Assembly: GCF_026309355.1 (NCBI RefSeq)
Contig: NZ_JAPJZK010000001.1
Location: forward strand, 6,096,501-6,160,500
Direction: 5' to 3'
DNA: 64,000 bases
From: Spartinivicinus marinus
Lineage (GTDB): Bacteria; Pseudomonadota; Gammaproteobacteria; Pseudomonadales; Zooshikellaceae
Under the pieces are notes generated by a model. The model was not told the DNA's origin. It ran no database searches and was given only the letters and a program-made list of their open reading frames with translations. Below, piece after piece: positions 45,824 through 54,394 of this stretch (positions within the stretch are counted from its first letter, which is position 1; the number at the start of each line of letters is the position of its first letter). The position numbers and the translations under genes are program-made.

Positions 45824-45924
45824 ATTTTTTATATCAGACAATCATTCGAAAAGATAACTTCAAAACGCAAGTAAATTAAAAGATGCTCTTAAGGGCACCT
45901 CTAATACTTTTATCCGGTACAGTA

Positions 45925-46917
45925 TTATTCTTCAATGTTTGTACTTACGTTATTATCAGGACTCATACCTTTTAGAAACTTGAATAGATCACTGTCAGTG
46001 GATAAAACGAGGGTTGTATTTTTGGCAATAATAGACTTATAGGATTGCATCGTGCGCGTAAATTCATAAAAAGCAATCGCTTCAGGGCTCTGGTTATACG
46101 CACTTGAATAAATTTCAGTTGCTTTGGCATCAGCTAATCCACGAATTTGTTCAACTTGGTGATAGGCTTCAGATTGGATTTTGTTCAGATCACGTACGCG
46201 ATTGCCACGGATTCTAGCTGCCTCACCATTGCCTTCTGATAGAAAGCGTTCAGCAATTTGACGGCGCTCACTTATCATTCGGTCATAAATTTTGGGGCGT
46301 ACACTGGCATTATAATTAATTCGTTTAAACCGTATATCGAGCAGTTCAATACCAAATACATGTACTTTTTCAGCAGCAGCTTTAAAAATTTCCTGTTCAA
46401 CTAATTTGCGTCCTTTGTGGATTGGTACCAGCGCACCTAATTTCTGTTCCCGCTCTGTTTCTGTCAGTAATTCATCACGTAGTGGTTCGCGATTTTTGGT
46501 AGTACGAATAATCTCAATTAATTCATGCTTTGCCACAGCGTTTCGTGTTTCACTGCCTAATATATCGTCCAAACGGGATTGGGCACTGCGTTCATCGCGT
46601 AATCGCAAAAAATATTGTAAGGGCGCAGTAATTCGCCATCGAGCGTATAGGTCAACTGAAATATAAAGCTTGTCTTTGGTTGGCATATCTGATGGTGTTC
46701 CGTCCCACTCCAGTACTCGCTTATCAATCGGATTGACATCTTGAATAAAAGGAAGCTTAAACTTGAGTCCAGCATCGGTTACAGGTGAGCCTACTGGTTT
46801 GCCAAACTGGGTGATAATCACTTGCTCAACTTCGCTCACAGTGTAAATAGAACTCTTTACCACATAAATAACAATAAAAAAGATCGCTAAAAATACAAGC
46901 TGCTTAAAACCATTCAT
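45925..46917 (-). CDS. hflC: HflC-like SPFH protein (protease modulator)
   Basis: A 330-residue protein: N-terminal membrane anchor (residues about 7-25) and SPFH/band-7 domain (SEVEQVIITQFGKPVGSPVTDAGLKFKLPFIQDVNPIDKRVLEWDG), then a long coiled coil with ISERRQIAERFLSEGNGEAARIRGNRVRDLNKIQSEAYHQVEQIRGLADAKATEIYSSAYNQ. HflC with HflK forms the cage that restrains FtsH. It overlaps the hflK gene by 4 bases. PSDMPTKDKLYISVDLYARWRI differs from typical E. coli HflC in the segment after the band-7 start, so this may be a paralogue of the canonical pair. Confidence 0.88.
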   Translation of the reverse strand: MNGFKQLVFLAIFFIVIYVVKSSIYTVSEVEQVIITQFGKPVGSPVTDAGLKFKLPFIQDVNPIDKRVLEWDGTPSDMPTKDKLYISVDLYARWRITAPLQYFLRLRDERSAQSRLDDILGSETRNAVAKHELIEIIRTTKNREPLRDELLTETEREQKLGALVPIHKGRKLVEQEIFKAAAEKVHVFGIELLDIRFKRINYNASVRPKIYDRMISERRQIAERFLSEGNGEAARIRGNRVRDLNKIQSEAYHQVEQIRGLADAKATEIYSSAYNQSPEAIAFYEFTRTMQSYKSIIAKNTTLVLSTDSDLFKFLKGMSPDNNVSTNIEE

Positions 46918-47972
46918 GGTTGACTTCTCTTATAAGCATTAAGATTTAATAGGGGCAAAATATTCTTTGCTTGCTCATCCATAATAATTTTAGAGCGGAT
47001 ACTTGGCATGATTTCCTGCATGGTTTCAATATAGATACGACGTTGCGTCACTTCCGGCGCTTTAAGGTATTCCGCTAACAACGCATTGAATCGAGCTACA
47101 TCACCTTTAGCCTCATTAATCCGTTTAAGTCGATATCCATCAGCCTCACGAATTCGTTGGTCTTTCTCCCCCTCAGCTAGAGGAATGACCTTATTGTAAT
47201 CTCGTCGTGCTTCGTTAATAAGTTTTTCTTTTTCTTGTTGAGCCTGATTGACCTCATTAAATGACTCCTGTACCGCTTGGGGAGGATTGATATTTTTCAA
47301 CTGAACTTGGTCAATACTAATGCCCATGACATACTTAGTTGATAATGCTTGCATCTTAGTTAATGCTTCTATTTCGATTTCCTGTCGACCAATAGTAATA
47401 ACTTCATCGACGGTGCGATCACCAACCACTTCGCGCATAACCGACTCAGAAACATATCGAAGCGTTTCACTTGGCTCACGCACTTCAAATAAGAATTTAA
47501 CTGGATCAGAGATGCGATACTGAACAACCCATTCCACTAACGCAGCGTTCAGATCACCTGTTACCATCTGCGTTTCTCGCTTTTCCTCATTAGGACGAGG
47601 GCTCTGGTATGGGTCATTAGCACCAGGCGTTGTAAAACCAAATTCCTGCTTCAACTGCCGTTTAACGGGAACAATTGTTGCCTTGTCGATACCCATCGGT
47701 AGTTTAAAATGCAATCCAGGCGGTACATTTTTTAAATACTGGCCAAACCGCTGGACAACAGCAACAGAGTCGCTTGGCACGGTATAATAGGCTGTCCAAA
47801 TAACCAGTCCTACAAGCCCAATGACAGCTAAGATGATAGCGCCATAGGGAACACCATTTGCTATCAGCTGCCGGGTCCAGTTCTGCCTATGTTGGATGAG
47901 TTTATTAGTATGAGTGTGGCCTTTATTTTGCCAAGGGTCACCTGTGTCGCTTCCGCCATTGTTTGATGCCAT
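46914..47972 (-). CDS. hflK: HflK-like SPFH protein (protease modulator)
   Basis: A 352-residue protein with the HflK opening (glycine-rich GSDTGDPWQNK, transmembrane helix about 40-60), band-7 domain (VPSDSVAVVQRFGQYLKNVPPGLHFKLPMGIDKATIVPVKRQLKQEFGF) and the coiled coil EEKLINEARRDYNKVIPLAEGEKDQRIREADGYRLKRINEAKGDVARFNALL. First gene of the HflKC pair. The usual miaA-hfq-hflX context is missing. Slightly shorter than E. coli HflK (419) because the glycine-rich head is small. Confidence 0.88.
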   Translation of the reverse strand: MASNNGGSDTGDPWQNKGHTHTNKLIQHRQNWTRQLIANGVPYGAIILAVIGLVGLVIWTAYYTVPSDSVAVVQRFGQYLKNVPPGLHFKLPMGIDKATIVPVKRQLKQEFGFTTPGANDPYQSPRPNEEKRETQMVTGDLNAALVEWVVQYRISDPVKFLFEVREPSETLRYVSESVMREVVGDRTVDEVITIGRQEIEIEALTKMQALSTKYVMGISIDQVQLKNINPPQAVQESFNEVNQAQQEKEKLINEARRDYNKVIPLAEGEKDQRIREADGYRLKRINEAKGDVARFNALLAEYLKAPEVTQRRIYIETMQEIMPSIRSKIIMDEQAKNILPLLNLNAYKRSQP

Positions 47973-48146
47973 CGCTGTATTGACCTACTTGTTGAGGAAG
48001 GAATCTTTTTGTAGTGACTCTGAACACTTTCAACAAACTCAACTACTTTCTATCTTAATAGAATAGTGTATGCACTTTAATTAGAAACAATCCTAGCGAA
48101 AAAAGTTAATAAAGGATGATTACACCGCTGAATGGAGGGGATAATA

Positions 48147-49208
48147 ATGATTCAAACGTCGTCAAATATCACCAATTCAAGTGACACCTTCGAGCTACCT
48201 GAACACAGTGCAGACATTCGTGTAGGACGTGATTTAATAGCAGCAACCGTGCCTTTTGCTAAAGAGTCAAGAGTGAAAAGCTGGTGGCATGTAGGGGTGA
48301 CATTAAGCTTGATGATTATTGTATTAGCTTTCGCTGGTGCAGCTCCTTGGTGGCCACTGCAATTAATGCTGTCAATATTGGGCGCCATGTTAATGGTGCG
48401 AACCTTCATTACCTATCATGACTACATGCATGGTTCAATCCTTCAAAACTCACGAGCTGCTTGGATAATATTTCACATATATGCGGCTTTTGCACTGACA
48501 CCTCCCAGTTCCTGGAAAGAAAGCCACAATTTTCATCATGGCCATGTGGGTAAGTTTAGTGCTGTAAGCATTGGCACGTTTCCAGTGATCACGACAAAAA
48601 TGTGGCATGCCGCTTCATTTATTGAACGTGCTCGTTACCGTATAGAACGCCACCCTTTCACGGTTATGTTTGGCTACTTGACGATTTTTGCATTTAGCAT
48701 TTGTTTATTGCCATTATTTCTTAACCCATTAAAACATTGGGATTCCCTGTTATCGATTATTGCTCATGGTGGCCTGATTACTGTGTTATGGGTGTTTGGC
48801 GGTGCTGATATGGCATTTTTTGTTGTTTTATTACCGATGACTATTGCTTGTGCACTGGGATCATATCTTTTTTTTGCACAGCATAGCTTTAAACGTATGA
48901 ATATTATTTCACCAGAATCTTGGACGTTTTACCGGGCTGCTTTGGAGTCATCAAGTTATATGCGACTTAACAGGGTCATGCAATGGTTTACAGGAAATAT
49001 TGGCTATCACCATATTCATCACCTTAATGTGCACATCCCATTTTATCGATTACCTGAAGCAATGGCTGCAATTCCTGAACTACAATCACCAGTAACCACT
49101 ACACTTGCATTACGAGATGTTATTAATTGTTTTAAATCCAGTTTGTGGGATGAAGAACTACAACACATGGTAACTTATCGCGAAGCAAAGAAATTTTCAT
49201 CAGTGTAA
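48147..49208 (+). CDS. membrane fatty-acid desaturase
   Basis: A 353-residue membrane di-iron desaturase. ATG 48147 has GGAGGGG seven bases upstream and is preferred over 48132. Histidine boxes: HDYMH at 91-95, HNFHH at 127-131 and HHIHH at 288-292, enough for two irons. Four to six hydrophobic segments separate them. It introduces a double bond into a fatty acyl chain of a membrane lipid; position unknown. Together with TrhA it suggests local control of membrane fluidity, but the genes are on opposite strands. Its 3' end overlaps a decayed gene by 9 bases. Confidence 0.9.
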   Translation: MIQTSSNITNSSDTFELPEHSADIRVGRDLIAATVPFAKESRVKSWWHVGVTLSLMIIVLAFAGAAPWWPLQLMLSILGAMLMVRTFITYHDYMHGSILQNSRAAWIIFHIYAAFALTPPSSWKESHNFHHGHVGKFSAVSIGTFPVITTKMWHAASFIERARYRIERHPFTVMFGYLTIFAFSICLLPLFLNPLKHWDSLLSIIAHGGLITVLWVFGGADMAFFVVLLPMTIACALGSYLFFAQHSFKRMNIISPESWTFYRAALESSSYMRLNRVMQWFTGNIGYHHIHHLNVHIPFYRLPEAMAAIPELQSPVTTTLALRDVINCFKSSLWDEELQHMVTYREAKKFSSV

Positions 49209-49641
49209 ATTCAGAGCACCTTTTATACAACCTTGCCAGTTATTCTGAATTTCCTGCAAACCTGGTTCGAACATTGTTGAGTTCTTTTTTATTTGCTGGT
49301 TAATTTTCTTCACTACCCTAAGATTATCTTGGTTCTTTATTAAAATTTTTTCCATAATCATAACCTGCTGTCACCCCTATCGGTTCCCACTCTTTTAACT
49401 GATCCAACGATTCCCATGAAAATGGGGTATCAACAAGATGAAAGAAGACATATGGGTCATAAAGATTCGGGGCTGTATAGTAAAAAAAGGTGGGTTTTTC
49501 TTTATAGTAATGGGGCGGCCAATCAGCAACAGCCACACTGATTGTTTCAGCTAAACCGTTGATGCTTATTAAAAATAGACAAGCCACAATGGGCTTTGAC
49601 ATGCCAAAACGAAGTTTTCTCAATGGCCTGAGTAGAGTCAT
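49200..49641 (-). pseudogene. decayed SBP_bac_3 binding protein gene
   Basis: Compared with the intact relative at 39777-40562, this copy keeps the signal peptide and VADWPPHYYKEKP, lost about 60 codons, resumes at NLYDPYVFFHLVDTPFSWES and EPIGVTAGYDYGKNFN, and then ends at a TAA (49324). The C-terminus is recoverable in another frame just downstream: VVKKINQQIKKNSTMFEPGLQEIQNNWQGC, matching SINQQIIQSKDLF and QQQWQGC of the intact gene, with its stop at 49200-49202. So two internal deletions and a frameshift have removed it. A 105-residue product from the first part would not fold. Confidence 0.85.
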
Positions 49642-49741
49642 TCATTGCTCTCAATGAACTGCAGTTGCTCCCAACAGCTTAGATGGCTCTAATTGCTATC
49701 TCAAACTTTCATAATTAATCAGATATACATACCAGGTCATT

Positions 49742-49775
49742 AAAGGCATCACTAATAATTATTAGCGGTGCCTTT
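49742..49775. terminator. long hairpin, bidirectional terminator candidate
   Basis: AAAGGCATCACTAATAA pairs with TTATTAGCGGTGCCTTT: 17 pairs with two mismatches, ends AAA/TTT. It can stop transcripts from either side of the gap between the decayed SBP gene and the redox cluster. Confidence 0.5.
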
Positions 49776-49793
49776 AGATCACAATGATCTAAA
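49773..49793. promoter_or_regulatory. 9-3-9 palindrome
   Basis: TTTAGATCA, CAA, TGATCTAAA: perfect half-sites separated by three bases, 8 bases upstream of the -35 of the promoter at 49801. Candidate activator or repressor site. Confidence 0.4.
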
Positions 49794-49800
49794 AGTGTAC

Positions 49801-49843
49801 TTGCAAGAATTCCTTACCATCCTTATTGTTAGGATTCCTAACA
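49801..49843 (+). promoter_or_regulatory. promoter with overlapping palindromic operator for the redox/MarR cluster
   Basis: TTGCAA (49801-49806), 17 bases, TATTGT (49824-49829) form a fair sigma-70 promoter. The 17-bp perfect palindrome TGTTAGGATTCCTAACA at 49827-49843 overlaps the -10 and start site, where a MarR-type repressor would block polymerase. The cluster's last gene encodes a MarR protein, making autoregulation the natural guess. Confidence 0.5.
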
Positions 49844-49866
49844 TAGTCAATTAAAGGTCATCCTTT

Positions 49867-49959
49867 CTGAAAAAAGTTACTTTCTATCACGCGGGTTGTT
49901 CTGTCTGTGTCTCTGCAGAAGCACAGGTGCTGGAACTACTTGCTCAGCGATTAAATTAA
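49867..49959 (+). pseudogene. thioredoxin-like remnant, N-terminal 30 codons
   Basis: CTG AAA AAA GTT starts a 30-codon frame KKVTFYHAGCSVCVSAEAQ with a CXXC motif (GCSVC), the opening of a small thioredoxin-fold protein; AAAGG lies ten bases before the CTG, which looks like a mutated ATG. It then stops at TAA 49957-49959 while the fold would need about 60 more residues. Either a truncated gene or, less likely, a CTG-initiated micropeptide. The next gene starts 13 bases later. Confidence 0.6.
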
Positions 49960-49972
49960 TAAGGTAATTACA

Positions 49973-50719
49973 ATGAAACTCTCTCACTATTTTAGCGTAG
50001 CCCCTTTATTTTTAGCTTTATTAAATAACCCTGCCACGGCTGACCAACAGCACCATGGGCATATTTTGGCTGGTAAAAATAAAACGACTCCTGCTGAGTT
50101 TGATATTCTCCATGCAAAAGTGGTAACGGATGGTGCCCATTTAGTTTTTCAACAAGAAGTGCGTGGTAAAGCTGGCGTAAAATCCCCCCAAACAGTGGGG
50201 AAACTCGCTGGCTCTGAAGTGTATAGCTATGTTTGGCCCACAAAATTAAATAGTTCAACCGTTGGTTTTGAGGCTGATCAGGGCATGTTGGCATTGGCCT
50301 TAACAGTTCACCCTGATTTTGATGACACCCCTTTATATGATGAAGATGGGGATGGCAATAAAACCAATGATGGTGATAAATGGCATAGCCACTGGGTAGT
50401 ATTAGTACCTGATAATGCTTGCGGTAAAGGCGCGTTAAAAGTGAAAGATATTGCCAAAGGAACTCAACCCAAAATGCCAGCGACTTGGCCAGAACTGCCT
50501 ATATTTATTGATAGCCCTGGCTATGATTTTGATCTAGATAATAGTGAAGTGCTTGTGCGTGTTCCACTCAAAGATCTAGGTTTTCCTAAAGCCTTTAACT
50601 TTGATGGGGTAACCGCTGGGCTGAAAGTCAATCAACAAGTTCATGCTCCCCTATTATGCGTGAACAATGTATTTGATGTGGCATCGGGTAATTTAAGCCT
50701 GCCAGGTATAAGTCAGTAG
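49973..50719 (+). CDS. exported protein of unknown function in the redox cluster
   Basis: A 248-residue periplasmic protein with signal peptide to about residue 23 (NPATA). Features: HHGHILAGKNKTTPAEFDILHAKV at the start, a calcium-loop-like DEDGDGNKTNDGD followed by KWHSHWVVLVPDNACGKGALKV, and a second cysteine near the end (LLCVNN), giving one likely disulfide. Beta-rich. I do not recognise the family. It is probably the first intact gene of the unit; the next gene starts 66 bp downstream. Confidence 0.72.
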   Translation: MKLSHYFSVAPLFLALLNNPATADQQHHGHILAGKNKTTPAEFDILHAKVVTDGAHLVFQQEVRGKAGVKSPQTVGKLAGSEVYSYVWPTKLNSSTVGFEADQGMLALALTVHPDFDDTPLYDEDGDGNKTNDGDKWHSHWVVLVPDNACGKGALKVKDIAKGTQPKMPATWPELPIFIDSPGYDFDLDNSEVLVRVPLKDLGFPKAFNFDGVTAGLKVNQQVHAPLLCVNNVFDVASGNLSLPGISQ

Positions 50720-50785
50720 CAGTGTTATTATTCATTAATATAGGGCACCTTCAAAAAAGTGCCCTTATGTGTAGAGATTTTCCAC

Positions 50786-51325
50786 ATGACTCACTATCGA
50801 AAAGCCCCTGAATTAATCGTAGACCAATGGTTAAACACCCAACATCCACTCTCTTTAGCCAAGTTAAAAGGTAAAGTGGTAGTTGTATTTGCTTTCCAAA
50901 TGCTCTGCCCTGGCTGTGTTGAACACTCACTGCCTCAGGCTAAGCGGGTTCGAGAAACATTTACCACAGAAGATGTGGAAGTCATTGGCTTACATACTGT
51001 TTTTGAGCATCATGAAGCCATGGGAAAAGAGAGCTTAAAAGCGTTTTTACATGAATACCGCATTAAATTTCCCGTGGCCATTGATCAGCCTGGTATTCCT
51101 AGCCCAATTCCTCAAACCATGGCTACTTATCAAATGCAAGGCACACCCACCTTATTACTGATAGATCGGGATGGTAACTTACGACGCCAGTTTTTTGGGC
51201 AAGCCCCCGATATGCCATTGGGTGCTGAAATTATGGCGCTAGTGAAACAAGAAACCAGTACAATAGTGGGTAACAGCACAACGACTGATCATCCAACTGT
51301 TTGTACACCTGAAGGATGCCGTTAA
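50786..51325 (+). CDS. thioredoxin-fold redoxin with CPGC active site
   Basis: A 179-residue cytoplasmic redoxin; ATG 50786 (MTHYRKAPELIVDQW) is preferred to GTG 50759. The fold is AhpC/TlpA-like: GKVVVVFAFQMLCPGCVEHSLPQAKRV (catalytic CPGC), a TVFEHHEAM segment, cis-proline in QGTPTLLLIDRDGNLRRQFFG. No signal peptide. The C-terminal tail has two more cysteines (TVCTPEGC), possibly a resolving or metal-binding pair. Immediately followed (no gap) by the MarR gene, so the two are translationally linked. Confidence 0.85.
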   Translation: MTHYRKAPELIVDQWLNTQHPLSLAKLKGKVVVVFAFQMLCPGCVEHSLPQAKRVRETFTTEDVEVIGLHTVFEHHEAMGKESLKAFLHEYRIKFPVAIDQPGIPSPIPQTMATYQMQGTPTLLLIDRDGNLRRQFFGQAPDMPLGAEIMALVKQETSTIVGNSTTTDHPTVCTPEGCR

Positions 51326-51922
51326 ATGAATAATGCCTTTGATCCACATGAACAAGCCGCTGACCTCAATGCCAAAATTATCGCGGGGCTTGAGCGCTTG
51401 TCTACTGTGTTTCGGGCAGTTATTCAACAGCAGGCCAAAGCTAATCAGCTAACCCCATTACAAACACAACTATTGTTGTTTATAGCCAGCCATCGGGAAC
51501 ACTTATGTACAGTAACCCGTTTAGCTGAAGAGTTTGTCGTTACTAAAGCCACTGTCAGTGATTCAATCCGCGTCTTAGTCGAAAAAGGCTACCTGGCCAA
51601 ACAAGCAAAAGCAGATCCACGTACGTTTTCATTAATGGTAACTCCTAAAGGAAAGGATACCATCATTCAGCTACAGCAACTGACTCAGCTGTTTGAGCCC
51701 GTTTTAGCAAATTTAACCCAGGCTGAGCAGCAAACCACCTGGCAGGTACTTATTCAATTAATTGCTCGCTTTCAAGCACAAGGGATGATCCCTACCCGAA
51801 TGTGTATGACCTGCCAGCACTTTGAAAAAAATAAACAAGGCGCTTACTGCCATCTATTAAAAAGCCCCTTAGCAATTAAAGACTTAAGGATCGACTGTCC
51901 TGAACATGAATTAATAAAATAA
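51326..51922 (+). CDS. MarR family regulator with four-cysteine C-terminus
   Basis: A 198-residue winged-helix regulator: LTPLQTQLLLFIASHREHLCTVTRLAEEFVVTKATVSDSIRVLVEKGYLAKQAKADPRTFSLMVTPKG is a typical MarR DNA-binding core. Beyond the dimer helices there is an extra C-terminal segment with CMTC, then GAYC and DLRIDC, giving C-x2-C-x12-C-x13-C-like spacing. Such a motif would suit a metal or iron-sulfur site or redox switch. It begins directly after the redoxin stop codon. Likely regulates its own cluster through the palindrome at 49827 (inference). Confidence 0.88.
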   Translation: MNNAFDPHEQAADLNAKIIAGLERLSTVFRAVIQQQAKANQLTPLQTQLLLFIASHREHLCTVTRLAEEFVVTKATVSDSIRVLVEKGYLAKQAKADPRTFSLMVTPKGKDTIIQLQQLTQLFEPVLANLTQAEQQTTWQVLIQLIARFQAQGMIPTRMCMTCQHFEKNKQGAYCHLLKSPLAIKDLRIDCPEHELIK

Positions 51923-52022
51923 AAACCCTTCGCATTGAGTACAGCTCTATAACCAATGCGAAGGGTTTTTAGATGAGGAGCGACGATAACAAAACTTAAA
52001 AATGATTCGCGACGGGTATATA
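51921..52022. repeat. dispersed palindromic repeat, copy E, also a strong hairpin
   Basis: A perfect 17-bp stem (AAAAACCCTTCGCATTG at 51921-51937 with its complement at 51954-51970) ending in TTTTT, which should terminate the MarR transcript. It continues AGATGAGGAGCGACGATAACAAAAC and ends ATTCGCGACGGGTATATA, matching copy F with an internal deletion. Confidence 0.7.
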
Positions 52023-52028
52023 CCAAAA

Positions 52029-52238
52029 CTATAGACTTGCTAATTTTTCTTTTACAGCATTAAGGATTGCATTGATTGTATTATTCTGCTTTTGTAATTG
52101 TTGATATTGGTCTTGATAAATTGCCTGTAAATCTTCAGACGTTAAATACGTTGGGTGATGTACTTCTGCAATTGTTGCATAATGAAATTCTTTCCCATCC
52201 TTACTTACATTTAATTGATAAAGATATAGTGAGTGGTG
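52029..52238 (-). pseudogene. 3' fragment of an unknown gene
   Basis: Minus-strand translation gives about 69 coherent codons with no start: HHSLYLYQLNVSKDGKEF, then HYATIAEVHHPTYLTSED and a Gln/Asn-rich coiled end QQLQKQNNTINAILNAVKEKLASL, stop at 52029-52031. An in-frame TAA at 52239-52241 closes it upstream. A 5'-truncated gene of unknown family. Confidence 0.55.
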
Positions 52239-52265
52239 TTAAGAGATGATGTTGATTGATAGCGT

Positions 52266-52295
52266 AGGACTTTTAGCACTAACACTAAAAGTCCT
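52266..52295. terminator. 11-bp stem after the M3 peptidase gene
   Basis: AGGACTTTTAG (52266-52276) pairs perfectly with CTAAAAGTCCT (52285-52295), 50-80 bases past the peptidase stop codon on the minus strand. No U-run follows, so termination is only probable. Confidence 0.45.
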
Positions 52296-52344
52296 TTACG
52301 AAAGGCATACTTGAATAGTATCTAGACAAGAAAATTAGTCGATA

Positions 52345-54339
52345 TTAGTCTTGTGATGCATTTAATTGGTTAGCATAAGCTTCAAAGTTATATTCTCTTC
52401 CTAAGAAATCTTGAACCAACCTTGCTGCTGGCTTAGCGCCACCTTGACTTAGTACTTTTTCTCTATACTCTGCCGCCACTTGCGTGTTAGTCAAACCCTC
52501 AGCCTTAAACTTGGTTAACATATCAGCAGCGATTGCTTTAGACCATTGGTAGGTGTAATACATTGCAGAATACCCATTTAAATGGCCAAACCAGGTATAC
52601 AAGTGAGTACCATCAATATACCCGTAAGGAGAATATTTATTCGCAAGCGTCTGATTAAGTTGCGCAATATTATAGTCTGCTGGGTTTTGATTGTATAAAT
52701 TTAACGATAAAGCCCCATAATATAGTTGTTGCATTGTATCCATACCGAGCTTAAAGCTTCTGGCCTGGTTCATTTTAGCAACAAGCGTATCTGGAATGAC
52801 TTCACCATGCTCATTTGTAGCAAACGTTTGTAGTACTTCTTTATTCCAAATCCACTCTTCCAGCATTTGTGATGGTGCTTCAGCAAAATCCATTTCTGTT
52901 TTGATACCTGAAATACCCGACCATTGATGCTCACCACTAAATAGCGTATGAATTAAGTGACCAAATTCGTGGAAAAATGTTCTCACCTGGCTATGTAGCA
53001 TTAATGCTTTGCCATCTTTTGAGAAGTTACAAACTAAAACAGCCTCTGGCACTTGCTGACCGGCTATCCCCGTTTTATAGGGAAATTGTGCGGCATGTTT
53101 ATACTTACCATCACGCGGATGCATATCGAGGAAAAAACGACCAATTAACGTTTCTCCATCATACATTTCATAGGCTTCGACAGACTCATGCCAAGTAGCC
53201 ACCTCTTCTCTACGCTGGATTCGCACTTGGAATAAATCTTGTACTATTTTAAACAAGCCATCACGCACTTTAGGGTAACTAAAGTATTCACGAACCTGTT
53301 TGGAGTCTAAATTAAACTCTGTCGTTTTTATTTTATCTGCTAAGTAACTATCTTGCCATGCATTAACTTTCTCTGCATCACTATCCATTTTTTGCAGAAA
53401 TGCCAGCATTTTCCGATAGTCTTTCTCCTTACCTGGTTTAGCTAATTTAGCAACATCATCAAATAGCTTAGTTACCCGAGCTGGGTTGCCTGCCATCTTG
53501 TCAGAGATGATATATTCAGCAAAACTCTCATAACCAAGCAGTTGGGCCAGCTCATGGCGCTTTTGCACTAACTGAGTTAATACCGCAACATTAGCAGGGT
53601 ATCCTCGCTGATTATATTTTAGAAATAGCTGTTTACGTAAGTCATCACTTTCTGCATACCTCATAAATGGCTTATAGTCAGTGTACTGGGTTGTGACTCT
53701 AATTTTTCCATCATCACCCGGTTGATGGCTATCAATATAGTCCTGAGGTAGTCCTTGCAACTGCTCAACAGAATCCAGTAATAAAACCTTTACATCTTCG
53801 CGAATATTTTTATTAAATTGTAAACCTGTCGCAGCGATTTCTTTTAATATATTTTTTATGCTTGCCCTCGTCTCTGCATCCTTATCAACCCCTGACAACT
53901 TAAATCTATTCACTAAAATAGCATGATAACGTTTAGTTTCCTCATCGGCTTCAGAAATATCTACCGCTAATAAAGCATTATAAACCGCTTGGGATAATGA
54001 TATTTCATTTGATAGGCTGGTAAAATCTTTTACACAATTATTTGCATAGTTTCTTACATCAGCATTGGGGTGAGTAGCACCATACAGTTGAGCATGTGCA
54101 TAGCTATCCGTCATTTTTACTTCAAGCTGATTATATGGTACTAAAAAACTGCTAATTGTTTTTTCGCCTTCAATGGCTTTCAATTGATTATACAAACGTC
54201 TATTTTCAGCTAGTTTGCTACTACAAAAAGTTTGAATTGCTTCTAGCTCAGCATTTTCTTCCACTGTTTCTTCAGCCGACAGGCTAGCACAACCCATCAT
54301 CAGTAAAAGTGGTAATGATAGTTTTACAGTTTTTTTCAT
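52345..54339 (-). CDS. M3 family oligopeptidase, lipoprotein
   Basis: A 664-residue zinc metallopeptidase of the thimet-oligopeptidase/Dcp family. ATG 54339 gives MKKTVKLSLPLLLMMGCASLSAEE, a lipoprotein signal with lipobox LMMGC, so the enzyme is lipid-anchored in the envelope. The zinc motif is HEFGH at 457-461 (FFHEFGHLIHTLFS), with the third ligand glutamate expected in EAPSQMLEEWIWN. GYLDGTHLYTWFGHLNGYSAMYYTY-like C-terminal pattern is typical. It trims short peptides, here probably in the periplasm or at the outer membrane. Stands alone. Confidence 0.93.
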   Translation of the reverse strand: MKKTVKLSLPLLLMMGCASLSAEETVEENAELEAIQTFCSSKLAENRRLYNQLKAIEGEKTISSFLVPYNQLEVKMTDSYAHAQLYGATHPNADVRNYANNCVKDFTSLSNEISLSQAVYNALLAVDISEADEETKRYHAILVNRFKLSGVDKDAETRASIKNILKEIAATGLQFNKNIREDVKVLLLDSVEQLQGLPQDYIDSHQPGDDGKIRVTTQYTDYKPFMRYAESDDLRKQLFLKYNQRGYPANVAVLTQLVQKRHELAQLLGYESFAEYIISDKMAGNPARVTKLFDDVAKLAKPGKEKDYRKMLAFLQKMDSDAEKVNAWQDSYLADKIKTTEFNLDSKQVREYFSYPKVRDGLFKIVQDLFQVRIQRREEVATWHESVEAYEMYDGETLIGRFFLDMHPRDGKYKHAAQFPYKTGIAGQQVPEAVLVCNFSKDGKALMLHSQVRTFFHEFGHLIHTLFSGEHQWSGISGIKTEMDFAEAPSQMLEEWIWNKEVLQTFATNEHGEVIPDTLVAKMNQARSFKLGMDTMQQLYYGALSLNLYNQNPADYNIAQLNQTLANKYSPYGYIDGTHLYTWFGHLNGYSAMYYTYQWSKAIAADMLTKFKAEGLTNTQVAAEYREKVLSQGGAKPAARLVQDFLGREYNFEAYANQLNASQD

Positions 54340-54394
54340 AATAATATGTCTATAACTTACTGTTAATTCCCGTATTAATATACCCAAACTCAAG

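Noticed and set aside
51844-52026. 60-residue minus-strand ORF after the MarR gene
   Set aside because: It runs across the hairpin repeat copy E and into the MarR gene; composition explained by the repeat.
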